Assembly (NCBI GenBank): GCA_963638105.1 | Contig: CAVHPP010000021.1 | Coordinates: forward strand, 1-35,103 | Direction of reading: 5' to 3' | Length of the DNA stretch: 35,103 nt | Source: CAG-217 sp963638105 | GTDB lineage: Bacteria; Bacillota; Clostridia; Oscillospirales; Acutalibacteraceae | In this document: positions 16,194 through 22,054 of the stretch, one piece after another | Layout of the letters: each line of letters opens with the position of its first letter | Position numbering within the stretch: position 1 is the first letter of the stretch | The notes under the pieces: generated by a model | Database searches by the model: none | Seen by the model: only the letters and a program-made list of their open reading frames with translations | What the model was told of the DNA's origin: nothing | Position numbers and translations under genes: made by a program

Positions 16194-16478
16194 TTATATA
16201 GCATTATGGCATATTTTGTCGATTAAGCGTTTTCGCGTTTACACCCGCCTGCGGTAGAAGTAAGCACTCACCATGCAATACACTCCGTTCTCATTTAACG
16301 CCTTTGTTATGAGCATCGATTCTATCTATGATGCAAATAATAAATTATCATAATGTTTGCTTTCTTGATTTGTCAGAGATAAAAGTTCTCGCAAATGTTG
16401 TGAAAAAGACTTATCATTGACCTGTACTCAATGATCTCAGTTACTCACGGCATACTGGCGCAAATTTTTGCTAAACAT
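16194..16478 (-). pseudogene. Possible decayed reading frame in AT-rich DNA
   Basis: The 424 nt between the small gene's promoter and the DUF262 stop contain no intact gene. One minus-strand frame of 95 codons (ATG 16478, final TAA 16194) reads like protein but is broken by stops at codons 14, 17, 51 and 80. Readable pieces include FSQHLRELLSLTNQESKHYD and MVSAYFYRRRV. An adjacent frame also has a protein-like segment (EIIEYRSMISLFHNICENFY). At this A+T content four stops in 94 codons is not fewer than chance, so this may be coincidence. No family is recognised. Confidence 0.25.
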
Positions 16479-16546
16479 TTAATAACGAATGCTTATCCTT
16501 AGCAATGCTAGATTTCTCGTGGCCCATTACATTGAATTACTTCTAT

Positions 16547-18265
16547 CTACAATAAAATATCTTTTAATCCTTTGCTCATCAATTCCTGACGTTTATCCAT
16601 AAACTCTTCAAAATTAGAAAGCTCATATGAAATATCACTAGGAAGGTATTTAACATTTTCTCTGTTTTCAGTAACCTTCAGCCAATCGACAAGTGGTGTC
16701 GCATTCTTGGATTCATTCTCTCTACCTTCCAACAATTGAAGGTTTGCTAATGTGTTCCTTCTTCTACGCCAATCTTCTTTAGTATCATCATCAATCACTG
16801 TTCCGTCCGGCAACACTAAGTCTTTAATCTTGCCTTCTTCAAATCCTGTATACGGATGCATATGATCTTGATGAAATCCCTTCTGACTATATTTCAAATT
16901 TGGATACAGAAGAGATAACAACATAAATGTATAGGCACCAATCTCATATGTATCAAACATTGCATCAATTTCATCCGCAGTATATCTAAGAGTTCTGTCG
17001 CCTGTAAATCTAATCCCATTTAGATTTTTCATACTAAATGAATTAGATGGCGCAGCCTTCAATGCCTCTCTTATGCTTGTCAGTGCAGAGTTTGATGCGG
17101 TGCCAAAAATCTGTCTTACCTGTGCGATTACAATATATTTTCTTAATTCAGCTTTACTGCTTGAATCGAAATTACCACCTTTGTATCTGTAGTAAACCAT
17201 AGGAGAAACAGCCACATAAGAAATCATGTTCTCTGAATTGAATCCGAACTCATTTAACAAATCAACTGTATCCTTGATGGCTTTTCGGATCGCCTCCCAA
17301 TTTTCTTTGATTTTTGATACACTGTCTTTTTTGAATGTTTCTACTTTTAATGCTACGGACATATCTAAAAGATACAAACAGGTACGCATTATAAAGTCAT
17401 TAGAGAACTTGAATCCTTCGCCTTTCTTATTTATTTCAGAAAGCAACTTATCAATTTCATCCCTTGCCTTATCCCAATGAGAAACAATAGTAGAGAATAA
17501 CAAGTCACTCTTTGAAAGAACGGTTCCACCAGAATTTACTCTAACGAAAATATCCAATACACTGTCTATCGAATCCTTTTCTACTTCAAAGTAGTTGATA
17601 ATTTCATCAGTAACCAATCTTGTATGCAAAAGAGAAATATTCTTTGTTGCAACTTTGTCGGTTGCCCATCCATTAGGAATGATGACCTCTGTTAATAAAT
17701 CTTCAGCTGAATACTTAAGGATATCTTTTACCAAATACCAAAGCTTATTGTCCTTATTCTTTGCAGCCTCTTCTGCTGTTAAAAATCTGAATTCGTAAGA
17801 AATGTCCTCATCATCAGTTTTTTCACTGTGCAAATCAAAGTACAGTTCTTTCTTCGGAAATGCATCATCATTCTTCCATCTTTTGTTTGGAAGTTTTCTG
17901 CTCATACTTCCTTGCAAAGCTATGTATAGAGAAGTCAATCTCTGCTGACCATCCAAAACTGCCCAGATTGTTTCATCTCCACTACCAACCGGGAACGGCT
18001 GTGGTGCAGCCGGATTCTTATACATATCTCGGTCATGGTAATCTTTTATAAATTCATACATTGAATACTTTTTTTGGTTCACAATAGTCTTCTTAACTTT
18101 CCAAAAAAGAAAAGTTCCAATAGGATATCCAAGCATGATAGAATCCATTAATCTTGTAATCTGTGAGTCTCCCCACACATATTTTCTTTGAATAGCAGGA
18201 AGGTAGACTCTTCTACTATTTACATCATCTATTATTGCTCTAATACTTTTCTTTTCGTATGCCAT
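16547..18265 (-). CDS. DUF262 / DUF1524-like protein (GmrSD/SspE/BrxU type)
   Basis: The 572-aa protein has an N-terminal DUF262 domain: IQRKYVW (25-31), LGYPIGTFLFW (45-55) and the nucleotide-binding DGQQR (105-109). The C-terminal region has HQDHMHP (465-471) followed by RNTLANLQLL (N504, N508) and N521. This is the H-x-H-P...N arrangement of the DUF1524 His-Me-finger nuclease seen in GmrSD, SspE and BrxU. By family it would be a nucleotide-sensing nuclease restricting modified or invading DNA; this function is inferred. The sequence is visibly AT-rich compared with its surroundings, suggesting acquisition by transfer. The ATG at 18265 lies 8 nt after the stop of a broken HTH gene and uses a GTGAGG site inside that gene's end, so the two formed an operon. 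No internal stops, and all key residues are present. Confidence 0.88.
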   Translation of the reverse strand: MAYEKKSIRAIIDDVNSRRVYLPAIQRKYVWGDSQITRLMDSIMLGYPIGTFLFWKVKKTIVNQKKYSMYEFIKDYHDRDMYKNPAAPQPFPVGSGDETIWAVLDGQQRLTSLYIALQGSMSRKLPNKRWKNDDAFPKKELYFDLHSEKTDDEDISYEFRFLTAEEAAKNKDNKLWYLVKDILKYSAEDLLTEVIIPNGWATDKVATKNISLLHTRLVTDEIINYFEVEKDSIDSVLDIFVRVNSGGTVLSKSDLLFSTIVSHWDKARDEIDKLLSEINKKGEGFKFSNDFIMRTCLYLLDMSVALKVETFKKDSVSKIKENWEAIRKAIKDTVDLLNEFGFNSENMISYVAVSPMVYYRYKGGNFDSSSKAELRKYIVIAQVRQIFGTASNSALTSIREALKAAPSNSFSMKNLNGIRFTGDRTLRYTADEIDAMFDTYEIGAYTFMLLSLLYPNLKYSQKGFHQDHMHPYTGFEEGKIKDLVLPDGTVIDDDTKEDWRRRRNTLANLQLLEGRENESKNATPLVDWLKVTENRENVKYLPSDISYELSNFEEFMDKRQELMSKGLKDILL

Positions 18266-18273
18266 GATTTACC

Positions 18274-18513
18274 TCACTCATTACTTGTTTTTATCTGTTC
18301 TCCATCCGGGAAGATAAATGATTGCTCAAAAGTAACACCCATGACATCAGCTATCAGCTTTAACTCCTCAAGAGTCACAGTATCTCGTTTCAGTTCCTAT
18401 TCAAAGTTCTATCGAGCCTGACCTATCTGTCTAATAATTTAAAGAACGCTTATATCCTTTTTATTACATAATTCTTTAATCATAGCGAATGCCTTCATTG
18501 CCTTTTTCCACAT
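18274..18513 (-). pseudogene. HTH regulator with three in-frame stop codons
   Basis: An 80-codon frame starts at ATG 18513, 5 nt after AGAGGAGGAG, and ends in TGA 8 nt before the DUF262 start. It is interrupted by TAA (codon 25, 18441-18439), TAG (codon 35, 18411-18409) and TAG (codon 39, 18399-18397), with no frameshift. The second half reads as a typical C-terminal half of a small Cro/XRE-like HTH protein (TVTLEELKLIADVMGV, then FIFPDGEQ). The first half, WKKAMKAFAMIKELCNKKDI, is also helical. All three stops are one C-to-T change from Gln codons (CAA, CAG, CAG). TAG is used as a true stop by the adjacent DUF262 gene, so readthrough is unlikely. It probably once repressed its own operon. 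Confidence 0.7.
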
Positions 18514-18530
18514 ATAAGCTCCTCCTCTCT

Positions 18531-18554
18531 AACCGTATTATAAACAATTCGGTT
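18531..18554. promoter_or_regulatory. Candidate operator of HTH-DUF262 operon
   Basis: On the minus strand AACCGAAT and ATACGGTT flank an 8-nt centre; 7 of 8 arm positions pair. It covers the -10 box, as expected of an autorepressor site. Confidence 0.55.
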
Positions 18555-18565
18555 AACAAATTCAA
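18537..18565 (-). promoter_or_regulatory. Promoter of HTH-DUF262 operon
   Basis: TTGAAT (18565-18560), 17-nt spacer, TATAAT (18542-18537) on the minus strand, 23 nt before the HTH start. The promoter looks intact, so DUF262 is probably still transcribed. Confidence 0.7.
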
Positions 18566-18745
18566 TCCAACATACTTTTGATCTGAAAATTTTCTCCAAA
18601 AGCTTATCTGTATTACTACAAGGTGTTTTTGCAACAGTCCTTATTTACTTATTGCACAAGTTAAATACCGTGGCTGATTTAAATTATATTATTATCGCAG
18701 TTCGCAATTTTGGCAATAAATCTTCTCTATGGTTCCGGTGATGAT

Positions 18746-18952
18746 ATGAAATTTCAAAGAATCCGGGATCTGCGGGAGGACGCGGACCTGACCCAAAGCG
18801 AGATGGGTCGGGCGCTGCACCTGCCCCAGCGCACATACGCCTATTACGAAAGCGGGCAGCGCACCGTGCCGCCGGAGGTGCTCATTGCACTGGCGAACTT
18901 CCACGGGGTGAGTGTGGACTACATCTTAGGGCGCAAGAATGACAAAAATTAA
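18746..18952 (+). CDS. Small XRE-family HTH regulator
   Basis: The 68-aa protein is a single Cro/CI-type HTH domain: LREDADLTQSEMGRALHLPQ, RTYAYYESGQRTVP and SVDYILGRK, typical of short Clostridia XRE proteins ending just after the domain. It binds DNA as a dimer; targets are unknown. The ATG at 18746 has only a weak GGTGAT upstream; an in-frame TTG at 18710 is less likely because the family begins a few residues before the first helix. G+C content is that of the backbone, so the AT-rich island probably ends just upstream. It converges with sigG and shares its terminator. Confidence 0.85.
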   Translation: MKFQRIRDLREDADLTQSEMGRALHLPQRTYAYYESGQRTVPPEVLIALANFHGVSVDYILGRKNDKN

Positions 18953-18990
18953 GCCACGGTAACAAATGGTATGTTACTGTGGCTTTTGTT
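18951..18990. terminator. Bidirectional terminator, XRE / sigG
   Basis: AAGCCACGGTAAC (18951-18963) pairs with GTTACTGTGGCTT (18973-18985) with one G-T pair, followed by TTGTTTT. It begins at the XRE stop and ends close to the sigG stop. Confidence 0.8.
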
Positions 18991-18994
18991 TTGC

Positions 18995-19762
18995 CTATTT
19001 GCCCTTAATGCGGCGCAGGGCGGTTTTTTCCAGTCGGCTGACCTGGGCCTGGCTAATGCCGATCTCCGCGGCCACCTCCATTTGGGTTTTGCCCTCCATA
19101 AAGCGCTTATAGAGAATATTGCGCTCCCGATCGTCCAGCTGCCGGATCTGGTCCTTGATCATCATCTCGTCCACCCAGTCCGCGTCCGTATTGGCGTCGC
19201 CCACCTGATCCATCACATAAATGGTGTCGCCTCCGTCGGAATACACCGGCTCGTACAGGGACACCGGGTCCACAATGGCCTCCAGCGCCAGCACCACATC
19301 CGTAGTCTTCATACCCAGCTTGGCGGCAATCTCGTCCACCGTAGGTTCCCGGCCGTTGGCGGCCATCAGCTGCTCCTTCACCTGCATGGCTTTATAGGCG
19401 GTGTCCCGCATAGAGCGGCTGACCCGCACCGGGTTATCGTCGCGCAAAAAGCGGCGCACCTCCCCTACGCACATGGGCACCGCGTAAGTGGAGAACTTAA
19501 CATTCAGTTCCGTATTAAAATGGTCAATGGCTTTGATCAGCCCAATAACCCCCACCTGGAACAGATCGTCCATACTCTCGCCCCGGCCGGAGAACCGCTG
19601 GATCACCGACAGCACCAGCCGCAGATTGCCGCAGATCAGGGCGTCCCGGGCCTGCTTGTCCCCGGCCTGTGCCTTGCGCAGCAGATCCATTTTTTCTTTC
19701 TCCCCCAGCACCTTTAACTCCGAGGTGTTGATCCCGCAGATTTCTACTTTACCGTATTGCAC
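18995..19762 (-). CDS. sigG: Sporulation sigma factor SigG
   Basis: The 255-aa sigma-70 factor directs late forespore transcription. Region 2 contains DDLFQVGVIGLIKAIDHFN and FSTYAVPMCVGEVRRFLRD; region 3 has REPTVDEIAAKLGM; region 4 has GKTQMEVAAEIGISQAQVSR. The N-terminal YGKVEICGINTSELKVL closely matches the start of Bacillus SigG (260 aa), which separates it from SigF and SigE. A 300-aa frame exists, but GTG at 19762, a few nt after AAGGCGG, gives the family N-terminus. Unlike Bacillus, no spoIIGA-sigE lies upstream. A candidate sporulation promoter precedes it. Confidence 0.93.
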   Translation of the reverse strand: MQYGKVEICGINTSELKVLGEKEKMDLLRKAQAGDKQARDALICGNLRLVLSVIQRFSGRGESMDDLFQVGVIGLIKAIDHFNTELNVKFSTYAVPMCVGEVRRFLRDDNPVRVSRSMRDTAYKAMQVKEQLMAANGREPTVDEIAAKLGMKTTDVVLALEAIVDPVSLYEPVYSDGGDTIYVMDQVGDANTDADWVDEMMIKDQIRQLDDRERNILYKRFMEGKTQMEVAAEIGISQAQVSRLEKTALRRIKGK

Positions 19763-19803
19763 ACGCGTCCGCCTTTCTATGATATGTACAATACGCTTAT
19801 GGA

Positions 19804-19833
19804 TAGTATGGACCGCTGGGTGCAAAAATATCA
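19804..19833 (-). promoter_or_regulatory. Candidate sigma-F/sigma-G promoter of sigG
   Basis: CATACTA (19810-19804), which matches the Bacillus sigma-G -10 consensus, lies 17 nt after TGATAT, a partial match to TGAATA. The predicted start leaves a leader of about 35 nt before the GTG start. This would allow autoregulation. Confidence 0.45.
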
Positions 19834-19886
19834 GGCAAAGCAGGATTTTTGTGTGGCAAGCTTGCGAGCAGACGGCGGAATTATTC

Positions 19887-19906
19887 GGCGGGAGCAAGCC
19901 CCCGCC
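19887..19906. repeat. Short GC-rich palindrome, possible dispersed repeat
   Basis: GGCGGG (19887-19892) and CCCGCC (19901-19906) flank AGCAAGCC. Similar 'GGCGGG...CCCGCCCTACG' units recur between genes in some Clostridia. Only this copy is seen here. Confidence 0.3.
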
Positions 19907-19919
19907 CTACGAAATCACA

Positions 19920-19948
19920 AAAAAACAGAGCCGTATATTCGGCTCTGT
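19920..19948 (-). terminator. Terminator of unknown gene 19972-20553
   Basis: ACAGAGCCG (19925-19933) and CGGCTCTGT (19940-19948) form a perfect 9-bp stem, followed on the minus strand by a T run. Confidence 0.85.
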
Positions 19949-19971
19949 TCTATGTTATCGCACGCTATGGT

Positions 19972-20553
19972 TCACGCCGGGTCCTTACCGTCAAAGACGG
20001 CAAACACGGCATAATCGCTCAGGCAATAAAAATCATTGTCATAGGTGGCGGACAGATAATTCATAAAGGCGCACACCTCCTGCGCGGTTTTTTCCGTAGC
20101 AAAAAGCAAATTGTCATTCAGATCCTCGGCATACTCCCGCAGCACCTGGCCGTTCAATTCTTCAAAGAATTCCGGGAACAACGCCTCCTCATACTCGGTA
20201 ACGCCCACTCGGATCAGGCCGTCTGCCAGGGGTGATACACTCAAATCCCGGGCGCACACATCGTAGCCCAAAAGCGCGCCGCCCAAAAGGCCCGCACTCT
20301 CGTGCTCGTCGTTAAAGGTGATCAACTCGCAATCCGCGCCTCGGCTGCCAAGCAGATCCACCATCTGCCGGGCAGCGCAGGCCGACGCCACAGTACACCG
20401 GATCTCCTGGCTTTCATCGTCCACAAAATTCTCCAAAAAATCCGTGACCCGGCCGCCGATCTTGGCGTCCGTCATATAATCTGCCAACTGGTTGGAGCGG
20501 CAAACGCCCCGATACCCGTCCGGCTGCAAATCGCAAATGGCAAGTCCCTTCAA
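19972..20553 (-). CDS. Conserved-looking protein of unknown function, 193 aa
   Basis: This acidic, soluble protein has no membrane helix, signal peptide or motif that I can assign. It has several Cys (ICDL, GVCRSN, RCTVASACAARQ) and a C-terminal helical, Glu/Asp-rich half. The start is read as TTG at 20553, since GAAGGG (20566-20561) is 7 nt upstream and no ATG lies nearby; a second TTG at 20556 is too close. It begins 19 nt after the stop of the YdcF-type gene and ends before a strong terminator, so the two form an operon. No function is proposed. Confidence 0.75.
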   Translation of the reverse strand: MKGLAICDLQPDGYRGVCRSNQLADYMTDAKIGGRVTDFLENFVDDESQEIRCTVASACAARQMVDLLGSRGADCELITFNDEHESAGLLGGALLGYDVCARDLSVSPLADGLIRVGVTEYEEALFPEFFEELNGQVLREYAEDLNDNLLFATEKTAQEVCAFMNYLSATYDNDFYCLSDYAVFAVFDGKDPA

Positions 20554-20572
20554 CAAAAATCCCTTCTTTGTG

Positions 20573-21367
20573 TTAAATATGCAAAACGGTCTTGACCACC
20601 GCCAGCATCTCCCGCATCCAGTAGGTGCCCAGCAGGTACACATCGGTGGCCGCCGGTGTGGAACTGGCGGTCAGACCCGCCCGCCGACACAGCAGCATGC
20701 CCCGGCGGCAATGGAAGTCCGAGGTCACCACCGTCACATGGCGGTTCAGTCCGTTTTGTTCTATGATTTTGGCCGAAAAGGCCACATTCTCCTCCGTAGA
20801 AGTGGAGCGATCCTCCAGGTACAGCCGATCGGCGGCGATCCCCCGGCGCACCAGTTCCCGGCGCATACACTCCGCCTCGCTGATCTTCTCATCCGGGCCT
20901 TGGCCGCCGCTGAGCACCGCTTTGCTGTCCGGGTTCTTCTCCAAATACTCGGTGGCTGCCTCGATCCGCTGGCGCAGCATACGAGAGGGGCGCTCCCCCT
21001 TCACCGAGCAGCCCAGCACCAGTACAGTCTCATCCCGATGGCCGGTTTGGATCAGACCGGTAAGCATATAGCCGCTGGTAAGCACCGCCACGGCGCACAC
21101 CAATGCCACCGCCGCCTTGAGCACCACCGCCCCCGGGGCGTGATTGCCCGGCGCCAGCAAATGGGTCACCGGCTGCACAAACACGCCGCACAGAAGCAGC
21201 ACCACGGCAAAAGCAATGCCCAGCACATTACCGGCATTGAGAATTCGATTGAGCACCCAAGGCGCCAAATACCACAGCAGCAGTACCGCGCCGACGGCGA
21301 AAAACGCAACCTGAATAAAAATCACCTGTTCGTCTTGTTTTTTGTCTTTCTTTTGTAAATGTAGCAT
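20573..21367 (-). CDS. YdcF/DUF218-family membrane protein
   Basis: The 264-aa protein has three N-terminal membrane helices (about 15-35, 45-66, 82-106) and then a DUF218 domain: VLGCSVKGERPS (117-128), LSGGQGPDEKISEAE, EDRSTSTEENV and VTSDFHCRRG. This fold includes YdcF, SanA and ElyC of E. coli, which affect envelope or lipid-carrier metabolism, and binds a nucleotide-like ligand in YdcF. The active domain probably faces outside, given an odd number of helices. AAAGGAGC lies about 9 nt before the ATG. It precedes the unknown gene by 19 nt. Function here is not known. Confidence 0.85.
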   Translation of the reverse strand: MLHLQKKDKKQDEQVIFIQVAFFAVGAVLLLWYLAPWVLNRILNAGNVLGIAFAVVLLLCGVFVQPVTHLLAPGNHAPGAVVLKAAVALVCAVAVLTSGYMLTGLIQTGHRDETVLVLGCSVKGERPSRMLRQRIEAATEYLEKNPDSKAVLSGGQGPDEKISEAECMRRELVRRGIAADRLYLEDRSTSTEENVAFSAKIIEQNGLNRHVTVVTSDFHCRRGMLLCRRAGLTASSTPAATDVYLLGTYWMREMLAVVKTVLHI

Positions 21368-21471
21368 AACACAGCGCTCCTTTCAGCCATTTCAGCCTAA
21401 CAGAGCCGCCGCAGAAAGGCAAGGCACGGGCGGTGGAAACACTCCACGCACCGTGGAACCGGCGAAAAACA

Positions 21472-21499
21472 TTGACAATTCGCCTTGTTGCCGTATAAT
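21472..21499 (+). promoter_or_regulatory. Promoter of Nudix gene
   Basis: TTGACA (21472-21477), 16-nt spacer, TATAAT (21494-21499). A near-palindrome CTATATTATAG (21502-21512) follows at the predicted start, and CCACG-CAC-CGTGG (21444-21456) lies upstream. Confidence 0.75.
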
Positions 21500-21533
21500 A
21501 ACTATATTATAGTATAGCATTCAGGAGCCAAAT

Positions 21534-22004
21534 ATGGAAGAAAAAAATACAAATTGGCAAAAAAGTGTTTGCGCTGTGGTGCTGCGCCAGGGCAAGGTAC
21601 TGCTGGCTCGCCACACTTACGGCGCCGGTAAGGGGCTGTTTATCACCCCCGGCGGGTATCTGAAAAACGGCGAAAGCCCGGAGCAGGCCATGTGCCGGGA
21701 ACTGATGGAAGAGACCGGCATTACCGCCAAGCCGGTGAAGCTGCTGGCGGTGCGCTTTAGCGAGCAGGACTGGTACGCCGCCTTTTTGGCAGCGTACACC
21801 GGCGGCATACCCCGCAGCGATGGGGACGAAAACGACCGGGTGGTGTGGATGGATTGGGAAGAAGCGCTCTCCCGCCCCGATGTGCCGGACCTGTCCAAAA
21901 AACTCATTACCGCCGCCCTGTCCGGTGGCGGGCTAACGCCTATTGACTATGCCCCCCAGCGGGAAAAATTCGGCGCTATGACTTTCTACGCCGCCGAAAA
22001 ATAG
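21534..22004 (+). CDS. Nudix hydrolase
   Basis: The 156-aa protein has a full Nudix box G41-x5-E47-x7-R55-E-L-x-E59-E60-x-G62-I63, binding Mg2+ and cleaving nucleoside-diphosphate derivatives. The fold starts at residue 11 and FITPGG precedes the box. The sequence resembles the MutT/ADP-ribose pyrophosphatase group, but the substrate cannot be read from it. AGGAG lies 7 nt before the ATG. It is a single-gene unit between its own promoter and a shared terminator. Confidence 0.92.
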   Translation: MEEKNTNWQKSVCAVVLRQGKVLLARHTYGAGKGLFITPGGYLKNGESPEQAMCRELMEETGITAKPVKLLAVRFSEQDWYAAFLAAYTGGIPRSDGDENDRVVWMDWEEALSRPDVPDLSKKLITAALSGGGLTPIDYAPQREKFGAMTFYAAEK

Positions 22005-22009
22005 AACAG

Positions 22010-22051
22010 AAAAAGCCGACTTGACTGTACGCAACAATCAAGCCGGTTTTT
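22010..22051. terminator. Bidirectional terminator, Nudix / uvrA
   Basis: CCGACTTGA (22016-22024) pairs with TCAAGCCGG (22038-22046) with one mismatch, with A and T runs on either side, between convergent genes. Confidence 0.8.
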
Positions 22052-22054
22052 ATT

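Noticed and set aside
18397..18441. Stop-codon readthrough or reassignment in the HTH gene
   Set aside because: TAG is used as the true stop of DUF262, the Nudix gene and the 49-aa gene, and both TAA and TAG are affected, so a broken gene is simpler.
16547..18513. Complete two-subunit GmrSD or a toxin-antitoxin system
   Set aside because: Both DUF262 and the nuclease-like part are in one protein and the neighbour is a broken HTH gene, so neither arrangement is demonstrated.
19763..19897. 45-residue N-terminal extension of SigG
   Set aside because: The family begins at YGKVEICG, and the extension crosses the likely promoter and ribosome site.
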